A stretch of 16,290 bases of DNA, taken from positions 1 to 16,290 of the forward strand of contig CALKUJ010000108.1 of NCBI GenBank assembly GCA_937996825.1, read 5' to 3'. The DNA is from an uncultured Polynucleobacter sp. GTDB lineage: Bacteria; Pseudomonadota; Gammaproteobacteria; Burkholderiales; Burkholderiaceae. This document shows, piece after piece, positions 6,548 to 13,893 of the stretch; within the stretch, counting starts at the first letter, position 1, and each line of letters begins with the position of its first letter. Made by a program: the position numbers and the translations under genes. Under the pieces are notes generated by a model, which was given only the letters and a program-made list of their open reading frames with translations, had not been told where the DNA came from and did not search any database.

Positions 6548-6616
6548 GGTCAGCCTTCAATAGAATCAAAGTGACATTCAATGACTCTTTAACTTTTGTT
6601 AAATTCAATAGATACT

Positions 6617-7009
6617 ATGCAGATGAAACAATTATTGCAAGAAACCAAAACAATTGCTGTGGTGGGTTTATCCAATAAACCCGATCGTCCATCTTATGGT
6701 GTGACGAAGTACATGCAAGCACATGGCTATAAGATCATTCCAGTCAACCCCACTTGCTCTGAAATTTTGGGCGAGACGTGTTATCCGGATTTGAGCAGTA
6801 TTCCAGTGCCTGTGGATATGGTGAATGTGTTTAGAAAATCTGAAGATTGCTTAGAAGTTGCTCATGAGGCAGTCAAAATCGGTGCAAAATCTCTTTGGCT
6901 GCAGATGGGTGTGATCAATCAAGAAGCTTTGGATTACGCCACTGAACATGGTTTGACTGGCATCATGAACAAATGCCTGATGGTGGAACATCGTCATTTA
7001 GGCCTTTGA
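6617..7009 (+). CDS. CoA-binding (YccU-like) protein
   Basis: A 130-residue single-domain Rossmann protein of the CoA-binding family, the fold of the N-terminal part of succinyl-CoA synthetase alpha. Typical elements are KTIAVVGLSNKPDRPSYGV near the N-terminus, GYKIIPVNPTC, and the later LWLQMGVINQEALDYATEHGL and IMNKCLMVEH. E. coli YccU is the best-known relative, and its physiological role is unclear. A longer frame opens with TTG at 6596, but the ATG at 6617 (or the in-frame ATG at 6623) is more likely because the extra residues lie outside the fold. It is followed after 60 bases by msrP and may share a transcript with it. Confidence 0.9.
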   Translation: MQMKQLLQETKTIAVVGLSNKPDRPSYGVTKYMQAHGYKIIPVNPTCSEILGETCYPDLSSIPVPVDMVNVFRKSEDCLEVAHEAVKIGAKSLWLQMGVINQEALDYATEHGLTGIMNKCLMVEHRHLGL

Positions 7010-7013
7010 GGCC
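7001..7013 (+). terminator. Possible weak hairpin at the end of the CoA-binding gene
   Basis: GGCCT-TTG-AGGCC forms a 5-base-pair stem with a 3-base loop that includes the stop codon, followed by ATTTTCTT. The stem is short and the T-run interrupted, so at best it is a weak terminator before msrP. Confidence 0.3.
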
Positions 7014-7069
7014 ATTTTCTTGGTAAGTCGAGCGAAGCAGAAATCCTGATTCTGGATTAAGCTAGATGC

Positions 7070-8029
7070 ATGAAAAATACCCATGACATCTTGGCCAGCG
7101 AGATCACCCCTAAAAACATCTTTGAAAAAAGACGCCAATTAATCAAACTTGCAGCGATGGGTGCGTTTGGTTTATCCCAAGCAGAAGTTTTCAGTAGAAA
7201 CGCTTTTGCACAAAGCGGTCAAAAACTGCCTGCCAAAGTGAATCCTCAATATTTCGTGGCAGATAAGCTCACAAGCTACAAAGATGTCACAACCTACAAT
7301 AATTTTTTTGAGTTCGGCACAGACAAAGCCGATCCAGCGCGCAATGCGCACACCTTAAAAACAAGACCATGGACTGTGAGTGTCGAAGGCCTGGTCAATA
7401 AACCGAAAGTTTGGGACATTGATGCTCTGCTCAAATTGGCTCCAATGGAAGAACGCGTCTATCGCATGCGTTGCGTTGAAGGATGGTCCATGGTCATCCC
7501 TTGGATTGGTTATTCCCTATCCCATTTGATCAAAGCCAGTGAACCACAAGGCTCGGCAAAATACATTGAATTCATTTCTTTGGCAGACCCCAAACAAATG
7601 CCTGGTCTCAGTAGCCGTGTATTGAAGTGGCCCTACACCGAGGGCTTGCGTTTAGATGAGGCCATGAATCCTTTGACCCTTCTGACATTTGGTCTTTATG
7701 GAGAAGTTCTACCCAATCAGAATGGTGCACCCATCCGCATCACAGTGCCTTGGAAGTATGGCTTTAAGAGTGCTAAGTCAATTGTGAAGATTCGAATCAC
7801 TGATCAAGAGCCCGCAACGAGCTGGAAAGTTTCCGCACCATCCGAGTATGGTTTCTATTCAAATGTGAACCCAGAGGTCAATCATCCGCGCTGGAGCCAA
7901 GCAACAGAGAGAAGAATCGGTGCTGAAGGTGGGATATTTGCGCCCAAGATCAAAACTTTGCCTTTCAATGGCTACGCTGAACAAGTAGCGCATCTTTATA
8001 AAGGCATGGATCTACGGAAGTTTTATTAA
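7070..8029 (+). CDS. msrP: Periplasmic methionine-sulfoxide reductase catalytic subunit MsrP (YedY)
   Basis: A 319-residue molybdopterin enzyme that reduces methionine sulfoxide in oxidised envelope proteins, taking electrons from MsrQ. The N-terminus is a twin-arginine signal (KRRQLIKLAAMGAF at 20-33, likely cut after AFA near residue 47), fitting export of the folded cofactor-loaded protein. Cys135 in YRMRCVEGWSMVIPW is the expected molybdenum ligand. SEYGFYSNVNPEVNHPRWSQATER near the C-terminus is also diagnostic of MsrP. An upstream ATG at 7066 is out of frame, so 7070 is the start; the ribosome site is poor. The msrQ start abuts the msrP stop. The usual inducers are hypochlorite or copper sensors, but no such regulator is next to it here. 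Confidence 0.97.
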   Translation: MKNTHDILASEITPKNIFEKRRQLIKLAAMGAFGLSQAEVFSRNAFAQSGQKLPAKVNPQYFVADKLTSYKDVTTYNNFFEFGTDKADPARNAHTLKTRPWTVSVEGLVNKPKVWDIDALLKLAPMEERVYRMRCVEGWSMVIPWIGYSLSHLIKASEPQGSAKYIEFISLADPKQMPGLSSRVLKWPYTEGLRLDEAMNPLTLLTFGLYGEVLPNQNGAPIRITVPWKYGFKSAKSIVKIRITDQEPATSWKVSAPSEYGFYSNVNPEVNHPRWSQATERRIGAEGGIFAPKIKTLPFNGYAEQVAHLYKGMDLRKFY

Positions 8030-8032
8030 GTG

Positions 8033-8599
8033 ATGAAAGCATTATTGATCGGCATTGGTTTACTGCCATTGGTCCGATTGATAGTACTGGGCTATCAAGA
8101 TAATTTGACAGCCAATCCAATTGAGTTCATCACCAGGTCAACCGGCACTTGGGCTTTGGTGTTCTTATGTTTGACCTTGGCCATCACACCCCTTCGCAGA
8201 ATCACTGGCATCCATCAATTAATCACATACCGAAGAACCTTGGGTTTGTTTGTGTTCTTTTATGCCTGTCTGCATTTTTCAATTTGGTTTTGGTTAGACC
8301 ACGGTTTGATTTTTTCTGAAATGATCATCGATGTGATCAAGCGCCCTTTCATCACCGTCGGTTTCATCTCTTTTGTTTTACTGATTCCACTGGCGCTGAC
8401 ATCCAACCAGTGGGCGGTTAAAAAACTGAAACGTCACTGGGCGAAGTTACATCAATTAATTTATTTGATAGCACCTTTGGTAATCCTTCATTATTTTTGG
8501 CATAAGTCGGGTAAGAATGATTACTTCACCGTGGGTATTTATGGCGCAATTATTTTGATACTTCTCGCATTTAGATTAAGACTGAGGTTAAAACAATGA
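8033..8599 (+). CDS. msrQ: MsrPQ heme-binding membrane subunit MsrQ (YedZ)
   Basis: A heme b membrane protein of 188 residues that passes quinol or flavin-derived electrons to MsrP. Six hydrophobic segments are visible, and the conserved histidines lie in YACLHFSIWFW, AKLHQLIYL and ILHYFWHK, as in the ferric-reductase-like transmembrane family. ITPLRRITG and LITYRRTLGL are further MsrQ signatures. A GTG directly after the msrP stop could serve as start, but the ATG at 8033 next to it is the better codon. It overlaps the following SUMF1-domain gene by ATGA, so the three genes are translationally linked and very probably work together in the envelope. Confidence 0.96.
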   Translation: MKALLIGIGLLPLVRLIVLGYQDNLTANPIEFITRSTGTWALVFLCLTLAITPLRRITGIHQLITYRRTLGLFVFFYACLHFSIWFWLDHGLIFSEMIIDVIKRPFITVGFISFVLLIPLALTSNQWAVKKLKRHWAKLHQLIYLIAPLVILHYFWHKSGKNDYFTVGIYGAIILILLAFRLRLRLKQ

Positions 8600-9381
8600 A
8601 TCTGATCAAACAACAATATTTAAAGGCATCTTTATACAGCGGACTGTTGGCTTTACTCATGACCTCTGTGATGAGTTCCGCTAATGCTCAAACAAAACCA
8701 AGCGCCTTAGAAAAAACTACTCGGATTGGTCAACTTGAATGGGACTTGCATGAAGTAACGATTGGCACCGTCAAGTTGTATGCGCAACAAACCAAGTTTG
8801 TTAGCTCTGGCGAAAAAGAAGGCGGTAGCTTTATTTACGAATATGGCTGGACACGCAAAAAAGGATGGACTTGGTTACAACCCTTTGGTGTGCCGGCAAA
8901 AGATCAAGAACCAGCAGTCCATTTGAATTTCGATGAAGCACAAGCCATCTGTCAATTTTTTGGTAAACGATTGCCCAAGGATCAAGAATGGACATCAGCA
9001 GCATTTTTAGAACAGCGGGCCGCTCCTCCACAGCCATTCATCAAAGGTAAGCGCTACACCTACGCCAATGGCGACACCCCACGGAACTCGCACTGCTTGA
9101 ATGGCTGTGCAGGTCTAAAAGGACTGGCCCCTGCCAATGTTCTTAATCGCGGTACAGGTCATGTGGCCGTGATGACCACTCAGCCAGGTGTGAATGGATT
9201 ATTCGATATGGGTGGCAATGTCTGGGAATGGGTAGACGATGGTCCTGGCAATGAAAGAGTCACCCGTGGCGCTTCTTGGTGGTACGGTCCAGAGAATCAA
9301 ATTGAATCTGCACTGGCTACAAAACCAAGAGATACCAAAGTTGCTTATGTTGGCTTTAGGTGTGTCAGAGATCTGAAGTGA
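8596..9381 (+). CDS. Periplasmic SUMF1/EgtB/PvdO-fold protein coupled to msrPQ
   Basis: A 261-residue exported protein. Residues 1-31 form a signal peptide ending SANAQ. The rest is the formylglycine-generating enzyme (FGE-sulfatase) fold: AVHLNFDEAQAICQFFGKRLP, then PKDQEWTSAAF, GLFDMGGNVWEWVDDG, VTRGASWWYG and the terminal VGFRCVRD. The copper-binding Cys pair that true FGEs carry after RGGS is missing; WWYGPENQ stands there. It is thus unlikely to make formylglycine. Remaining Cys residues (two in HCLNGCAG, one in AICQFF, one in FRCVRD) might form disulfides. The ATGA overlap with msrQ suggests a role in periplasmic methionine repair or cofactor handling, which is inference. Its 3' end overlaps the convergent esterase gene by 37 bases. 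Confidence 0.88.
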   Translation: MNLIKQQYLKASLYSGLLALLMTSVMSSANAQTKPSALEKTTRIGQLEWDLHEVTIGTVKLYAQQTKFVSSGEKEGGSFIYEYGWTRKKGWTWLQPFGVPAKDQEPAVHLNFDEAQAICQFFGKRLPKDQEWTSAAFLEQRAAPPQPFIKGKRYTYANGDTPRNSHCLNGCAGLKGLAPANVLNRGTGHVAVMTTQPGVNGLFDMGGNVWEWVDDGPGNERVTRGASWWYGPENQIESALATKPRDTKVAYVGFRCVRDLK

Positions 9382-9950
9382 AATTCCATCAACTGATTTA
9401 AGTGGTTCGGGTAATCAGAAATGGCGTGATCACCACCCTCTAGAATCAGTTGGTGTGCATCAGGGTATTTAGCAACCATCTCACGCCAATCTAACACCTC
9501 ATCCCCTTTTGCTGCGAGCAAAAAGTAACGATCTGCTTGGGTGATTTTTTCCACATAGATTTCTTGCAGCTCATCAATGTATTCTGGCAAGAAATGAAAC
9601 ACCTCATCTTGGTGCCATGATTTCTGTTCGCCAATGTATTTCTCTAAATCTCTTGCCGGCTCAATCGCCGGATTGAGCAAACTGACTTTACTCTCAAAGA
9701 GTTCTCCTAAGTAAGTGGCGTAATAGCCACCCAAAGACGAACCCATGAAAGACAAAGTACTGAATGTTTGTCTTTCAATATGCTCTTTGACCATCTGAAT
9801 TGCCTGACGAGGTGAAGGAGGTAATTGCGGACAGTACCAAGCGATTGATTCACCCGCTTGAATGCGCTCTTCAATAGCAGCTTTGGTCAGCTGAGCTTTG
9901 GTCGAGAGCGGAGAAGATTTAAAGCCGTGAAGATAAACAAATAAATGCAT
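9345..9950 (-). CDS. YqiA/YcfP-type alpha/beta-hydrolase (esterase)
   Basis: A small cytosolic serine hydrolase of 201 residues in the YqiA family (UPF0227). It starts with MHLFVYLHGFKSSPLSTKA, which supplies the oxyanion HGF motif. The nucleophile elbow GSSLGG places Ser72. The acid lies in AAKGDEVLDW and the base in LEGGDHAISDY. E. coli YqiA is an esterase active on short acyl esters; the natural substrate is unknown. The gene is convergent with the SUMF1-fold gene, and the last 37 bases of each code on opposite strands. Its start lies 80 bases from the divergent HIT gene, so the gap holds both promoters, though I could not define clear boxes there. Confidence 0.92.
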   Translation of the reverse strand: MHLFVYLHGFKSSPLSTKAQLTKAAIEERIQAGESIAWYCPQLPPSPRQAIQMVKEHIERQTFSTLSFMGSSLGGYYATYLGELFESKVSLLNPAIEPARDLEKYIGEQKSWHQDEVFHFLPEYIDELQEIYVEKITQADRYFLLAAKGDEVLDWREMVAKYPDAHQLILEGGDHAISDYPNHLNQLMEFHFRSLTHLKPT

Positions 9951-10030
9951 GGGAAAGATTTTAATTTTGAATCATGCTTGATGAATGAGACTAATATAGT
10001 CGAATATTACTCAAGAAATCAGGTTTCTAA

Positions 10031-10441
10031 ATGCCCACAATATTTGAAAAGCTTTTATCCGGTGAACTCCCCTGCGCCAAAGTGTACGAAGATGACCTCG
10101 TGTTTGCTTTCATGGACGCTGGGCAAGTCAATGATGGCCATGTGATCGTGGCATCTAAAAAACCTTATGAAACCATTTTAGATATCGATGAAGAAACTAC
10201 CCAGCGACTCTTTTTGGTGGCCAAGCGCATTGCGCACGTTGTTAAGGATGTCTTCAAAGCTGAAGGCATTACCCTCTTACAAGCCAACAAAGATGCTGGT
10301 TGGCAATCAGTACCGCACATCCATGTGCATGTTTTACCGCGCTACAAAAATGATGGGGTTGAACTGGTTTGGCCAAGAAAAGAGCCAGGCATTGAACGTC
10401 TGAAAGAATTAGCCAAATTGATTCAAGTGCCTAGTCTTTGA
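10031..10441 (+). CDS. HIT-family (HINT-like) nucleotide hydrolase
   Basis: A 136-residue protein of the histidine triad family, which hydrolyses nucleoside phosphoramidates or dinucleotides. The triad is PHIHVHVLPR, with His96, His98 (expected nucleophile) and His100. The N-terminal IFEKLLSGELPCAKVYEDD and GHVIVASKKPYETILDID are standard for the group, as is QANKDAGWQSVPH before the triad. It is the first gene of a likely three-gene unit with the YchJ-type gene, which begins 11 bases after its stop, and an unknown 118-residue gene. Confidence 0.95.
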   Translation: MPTIFEKLLSGELPCAKVYEDDLVFAFMDAGQVNDGHVIVASKKPYETILDIDEETTQRLFLVAKRIAHVVKDVFKAEGITLLQANKDAGWQSVPHIHVHVLPRYKNDGVELVWPRKEPGIERLKELAKLIQVPSL

Positions 10442-10452
10442 AAGATTCATCC

Positions 10453-10833
10453 ATGAACTGTCCGTGCGGCAAAGGTCGCTATGAAACATGCTGTGGAAGA
10501 TTCCATGAGGGCAAAGAATTAGCTGGCAATGCCGAAGATTTGATGCGCTCACGTTACAGTGCCTTTGTTTTAAAAAATGAAGCTTATTTATTGAGTACTT
10601 GGCATCCCTCCACCCGACCTCAAGAACCATTGTTCAATGAAGATCCAAGCCAATGGATGGGTCTGACTGTGAAGCAGTTCAGTGAGGCCAACGATCGCTT
10701 AACTGCCACAGTAGAATTTGTGGCAATCTACAAAATCAATGGCAAAGCCCATCGCCTTCACGAGATCAGTTCCTTTGTCTGCGAGGGTCAACAATGGTTA
10801 TATGTTGATGGACAGTTTCCCAAGATAAAATAA
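10453..10833 (+). CDS. ychJ: YchJ family protein (SEC-C zinc motif, NTF2-like)
   Basis: A 126-residue UPF0225/YchJ protein. The N-terminus MNCPCGKGRYETCCGRFHEG is a SEC-C-type zinc site with Cys at 3, 5, 13 and 14. It is followed by the conserved AEDLMRSRYSAFVLKNEAYLLSTWHPSTRP and an NTF2-like cone (FVAIYKINGKAHRLHEISSF, WLYVDGQF). Function is not established. A longer frame opens with TTG inside the HIT stop codon at 10438; I prefer the ATG at 10453 because the zinc motif should begin at once, as in known YchJ proteins. The unknown gene downstream starts four bases after its stop. Confidence 0.93.
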   Translation: MNCPCGKGRYETCCGRFHEGKELAGNAEDLMRSRYSAFVLKNEAYLLSTWHPSTRPQEPLFNEDPSQWMGLTVKQFSEANDRLTATVEFVAIYKINGKAHRLHEISSFVCEGQQWLYVDGQFPKIK

Positions 10834-10837
10834 GCCC

Positions 10838-11194
10838 ATGAACGACGATATTCTTCTCAAAATGCGCGCAGTCTTCCAAGATTGCCAAAAACAAGCGGTG
10901 ATATTGGTGCAACAGCACCCCAGCATCCACAAAGGCTTTGTGGCTGACATGCAGTTTGCCAGTACTTTTGGAACTTTTTTAGGCGAAATCAAAATCAAGC
11001 ATGGCATTGATATTGAAAAAGATTCAATTGCTCAACGCTTGATCAGTGCTCTCGAAAAAACAGACTCTCACACCATCGGCTTGATTCGAGAAGAAATCTA
11101 CGATGCTTTGGATAAGATGCAAGCAGAACAATACGCCAGCTATATTTTTATCAGCTGCTTCCCTAGCATTTATAAAGCACTCTCAGAAAAGTAA
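10838..11194 (+). CDS. Unknown 118-residue soluble helical protein
   Basis: I do not recognise this family. The protein is predicted mostly helical, without signal peptide or membrane segment: MNDDILLKMRAVFQDCQ, AVILVQQHPSIHKGFVADM, then DSIAQRLISALEKTDSH and IREEIYDALDKMQAEQYASY. Two single Cys residues are far apart (16 and 109), with no metal motif. The start is close behind the YchJ-type gene, and length, codon use and operon position support a real gene. The convergent potassium channel gene ends 25 bases beyond its stop. Confidence 0.75.
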   Translation: MNDDILLKMRAVFQDCQKQAVILVQQHPSIHKGFVADMQFASTFGTFLGEIKIKHGIDIEKDSIAQRLISALEKTDSHTIGLIREEIYDALDKMQAEQYASYIFISCFPSIYKALSEK

Positions 11195-11219
11195 AGCTCT
11201 GCAAGATCAATCGATCAGA

Positions 11220-11666
11220 TTACTTCTTGGATGATGTCCAATACTTTTGCATCTCTAGAAACAGAAATGATGCCGACCAAGTGATCAGCAAAAGTCCTAA
11301 TAAGGCTTCCACGCCAGTCAGATACCTGAGATAGCCATTGGCCACCACGTCACCATAACCAACCGTGGTGTAAGTGATAAAGGATAGGTAGACATAATCC
11401 AATAAAGGACCATGGCCACTGCTCACTCCAGTCAAGCCGCCCATGCCATCAAAATGTAAAGTCAGCAAATAGCCAAAAGCAAATATCCAAATTTCTACAA
11501 TATGCGCCATAAAAATCACACCAGCACCGACCAACACTTTGAAACGTGCAGGTAAATGTGAGACTTTAGGCAAACGCTTGTCTAACTGAAACAAGACTTC
11601 GTAATGGAACAAGATCACCAAAAGTGCCAAGAGCGTATTGAAGATAAAGGCAAGGATCAGCGTCAT
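11220..11666 (-). CDS. Two-helix potassium channel-type protein
   Basis: A 148-residue inner-membrane ion channel subunit. The selectivity filter TTVGYGD is at residues 100-106 after a pore helix (YVYLSFITY). It is flanked by a helix at about 46-70 and one at about 113-137; a further hydrophobic N-terminal segment at 3-22 gives three helices plus the pore loop. No RCK/TrkA regulatory domain follows, so it is a bare pore that should form tetramers. The protein ends in a short KYWTSSKK tail. It lies convergent to the YchJ operon and divergent from the SDR gene, apparently as a single-gene unit. The physiological trigger is not visible. Confidence 0.9.
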   Translation of the reverse strand: MTLILAFIFNTLLALLVILFHYEVLFQLDKRLPKVSHLPARFKVLVGAGVIFMAHIVEIWIFAFGYLLTLHFDGMGGLTGVSSGHGPLLDYVYLSFITYTTVGYGDVVANGYLRYLTGVEALLGLLLITWSASFLFLEMQKYWTSSKK

Positions 11667-11805
11667 AAAAGAATTTATTTTGAATAATGAATCAGCCCAT
11701 ATTACTGATTTATCGCGCTTAACACCACCCGAATGGTCAAGCTTCAGATAAAAAACTCCAGAATGGTTACACTAGGTCCATTGATTAACTTAAAAAGATT
11801 GGCGC

Positions 11806-12501
11806 ATGCTCTCTCAGTCAGACAAATTCAATGCCCTGGTGATTGGCTCTTCCGGATCGATTGGTCAGGCCTTCATTGAGCATTTGAATCAATTGCCCAA
11901 TTGTGCAAAAGTGATTGGCTTGAGCAGACAAACAACCCCATCGCTTGATTATGCGAATCCCAGCAGTATTCAAGCGGCAGCTGATGCCCTGACTCAAGAA
12001 GGCCCTTTTCATTTGATCATTGTTGCCACCGGCATTCTTCATACGGATGCTTGGTTGCCAGAGAAGAAGTTAGCAGACTTGAACGAAGATCAGTTCATGC
12101 AAACCATGCAATTAAATGCTTTGGGGCCTGGCATGTGTTTGCAATCATTTGCCCCACTCTTAGATCCTGAATTCGGTGTCATGGCTTGCCTATCTGCCAA
12201 AGTTGGCAGCATTGAAGACAATCGCTTGGGCGGTTGGTACAGCTATCGTGCTTCTAAAGCTGCTTTGAATATGCTGATCAAAACTGCCTCCATTGAGCAA
12301 AAGCGCACGAGACCCAATCATTGTTTGCTGGCTTTGCATCCAGGCACAGTCGCTTCTGCCCTATCAAGACCCTTCAAGGGTGATCAGATTGGTAGGACGC
12401 CACAGGACGCCACCTCTGATATGTTGCAGGTGCTCTTGAGTGTCACGTCCAGTGATACAGGTAAGTTTTTGACTTACCAAGGTGAAGAGCTTCCTTGGTA
12501 A
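11806..12501 (+). CDS. Short-chain dehydrogenase/reductase (C-factor-like)
   Basis: A 231-residue Rossmann oxidoreductase. The cofactor loop is GSSGSIG at 14-20. The active-site Ser is in ACLSAKVGS (about 130), and the Tyr-Lys pair is Y147 and K151 in YSYRASKAA. The HPGTVASALSRPF stretch and the closing GKFLTYQGEELPW are typical of the C-factor-like SDR subgroup. The substrate is unknown. Related SDRs are sometimes found beside DUF3833, DUF2878 and chalcone-isomerase-like genes, and this one is convergent with exactly such an operon (18 bases between stops), so a shared process is possible. The 139-base upstream gap with the divergent channel gene shows no convincing promoter to me. Confidence 0.93.
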   Translation: MLSQSDKFNALVIGSSGSIGQAFIEHLNQLPNCAKVIGLSRQTTPSLDYANPSSIQAAADALTQEGPFHLIIVATGILHTDAWLPEKKLADLNEDQFMQTMQLNALGPGMCLQSFAPLLDPEFGVMACLSAKVGSIEDNRLGGWYSYRASKAALNMLIKTASIEQKRTRPNHCLLALHPGTVASALSRPFKGDQIGRTPQDATSDMLQVLLSVTSSDTGKFLTYQGEELPW

Positions 12502-12519
12502 GTTATTCATTGATTGAAC

Positions 12520-12837
12520 TTATTTGATATTTTCAAATATTTGGTTCATCACCTTAGCTAAAGCCACATCTTTGTGAGTGATGCCACCAGAATCATGAGT
12601 ATTCAAAGTGACATTCACAGTGCTATAAACGTTTGACCAATCTGGGTGGTGATTCATCTCTTCGATTGGCTCAAAACAATTCTTCATGAATGCAAAAGCC
12701 TGTTCAAAATCTTTGAACATGAATTTCTTTTGCAGCGAGAGTTGGTCAGTACTGATTGACCAACCATTCAGCTCATGCATCGGAATATCTTTGATGGCCA
12801 GCAATGCTGGCTTGGCGTTAGTTGCTTGAGTAGACAT
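12520..12837 (-). CDS. phhB: Pterin-4a-carbinolamine dehydratase
   Basis: A 105-residue protein of the PCD/DCoH family, which dehydrates 4a-hydroxytetrahydrobiopterin so that the pterin cofactor of aromatic amino acid hydroxylases can be recycled. Residues about 60-95, EEMNHHPDWSNVYSTVNVTL and THDSGGITHKDVALA, hold the conserved His pair and the active-site region. WSISTDQLSLQKKFMFKDFEQAFAFM is the typical first half. No phenylalanine hydroxylase gene is in the window. The start lies 20 bases inside the preceding DUF2878 gene, making it the last gene of the chalcone-isomerase-like operon. An alternative role as a molybdopterin-related or stray dehydratase cannot be excluded. Confidence 0.94.
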   Translation of the reverse strand: MSTQATNAKPALLAIKDIPMHELNGWSISTDQLSLQKKFMFKDFEQAFAFMKNCFEPIEEMNHHPDWSNVYSTVNVTLNTHDSGGITHKDVALAKVMNQIFENIK

Positions 12838-13342
12838 GGCGCGCTTTTAAATGTGATGAGATATAAAACAAGGCTGGGGTGATGATCAACCAGATCACCG
12901 ACAAACAAATCATTGCGGTAACTAAATCAGAAAATATACCTGCCCCCATTCTGACGCCAGCCCAATAAGCGAATGGTCCACTGATTGCACCCAACACTCC
13001 TGCGAGCAAATAGCGACCGCTCAGCCAACTCATGGAGGATTGAAGCGTCAATGCCAGAGCAATCCAAATAGGCGTCATCCAAAAAGGTGCCATGGACGTC
13101 CAATAAGCTGTTGTAAAAGTAATTAAATTCTGGGAGATCAGCAAACTATCAAGAGCAAGTCCAATGATCACAGCAATCGCGCTGATCACATAATCATGGC
13201 TACGGTGCTCTGAGGTAAGGATTGCCCAAGCAATGATGCCTGCAGAAATCAGGATGGCCAATAATTCAAACTGATGGGCGGCACCAAAAATACACAAGAA
13301 CCAAACAGCTTGAAATTGAATGAAGTTGATCAGCTTTTTCAT
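12818..13342 (-). CDS. DUF2878 integral membrane protein
   Basis: A 174-residue protein with about five or six hydrophobic segments, beginning MKKLINFIQFQAVWFLCIFGA. The N-terminal NFIxFQxxWFxxVxGA pattern and the later PFWMTPIWIALALTLQSSMSWL and GPFAYWAGVRMGA identify DUF2878, an inner-membrane family of unknown function. It begins five bases after the DUF3833 gene and overlaps phhB by 20 bases. DUF2878 genes often stand next to DUF3833 and chalcone-isomerase-like genes, so it probably belongs to the same envelope lipid-related module. Confidence 0.88.
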   Translation of the reverse strand: MKKLINFIQFQAVWFLCIFGAAHQFELLAILISAGIIAWAILTSEHRSHDYVISAIAVIIGLALDSLLISQNLITFTTAYWTSMAPFWMTPIWIALALTLQSSMSWLSGRYLLAGVLGAISGPFAYWAGVRMGAGIFSDLVTAMICLSVIWLIITPALFYISSHLKARHVYSSN

Positions 13343-13347
13343 GAGTC

Positions 13348-13893
13348 TTAGCGTTTATAAAAAGCCAATGTCACTTCACCTAAATAAATACCAAATTTAC
13401 TCATTTTTGCTTTGTTCAACATGACCTTGTCATCCATCTGATACATCCAGTCATTGAATTGAACGTTATAGACTTTGCCATCCACTGGCAGTGCCAAGGT
13501 GTATGACCAATTCAAGGCATTACCTGCAACCTCGCCCAATGCCTCACCCACCACATCAGAAGCAGTTCCTTTGTAGCGATTCGGTGCTATTTCTGTGAGG
13601 GTCCACACACGACGCTGCGTGGTGCCATCTGAATATGTGAAGGCCTCATCCAATACACCAACCTTTTGGCCATTTTGTACCGTCCATTTTGCGTCAATCA
13701 CGACTTTGAAGCGTTTGACGACCTTATCACTTCTGTCAGTGAAGATACCGTGGGCATCAATGGTTCCATTGAAATAGCTCGACAAGTCCAAGGCTGGCTT
13801 TTCTTGGGCATAGTCACTGACCTTCACGCTCGAACATCCAAATAAGGCAATACCCATCAAACAAACTCCTAAACGTTGCAAAAATTTAATCAT
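13348..13893 (-). CDS. DUF3833 lipoprotein
   Basis: A 181-residue exported lipoprotein. The signal MIKFLQRLGVCLMGIALFGC ends in a lipobox, with Cys20 as the lipidated residue, followed by SSVKVSDYAQ. DUF3833 marks are LDLSSYFNGTIDAHGIFTDR near 36-55, KVGVLDEAFTYSDGTTQRRVW and YNVQFNDWMYQMDDKVMLN. The fold is thought to be a small beta barrel, and the function is unknown. Asp21-type inner-membrane retention signals are absent (Ser-Ser follows the Cys), so outer-membrane sorting is likely. Its start overlaps the end of the chalcone-isomerase-like gene by 8 bases. Confidence 0.9.
   Translation of the reverse strand: MIKFLQRLGVCLMGIALFGCSSVKVSDYAQEKPALDLSSYFNGTIDAHGIFTDRSDKVVKRFKVVIDAKWTVQNGQKVGVLDEAFTYSDGTTQRRVWTLTEIAPNRYKGTASDVVGEALGEVAGNALNWSYTLALPVDGKVYNVQFNDWMYQMDDKVMLNKAKMSKFGIYLGEVTLAFYKR

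Noticed and set aside
11667..11805. Promoter boxes in the channel/SDR gap
   Set aside because: TACACT near 11769 resembles a -10, but no -35 at a proper distance could be found, so I list none.
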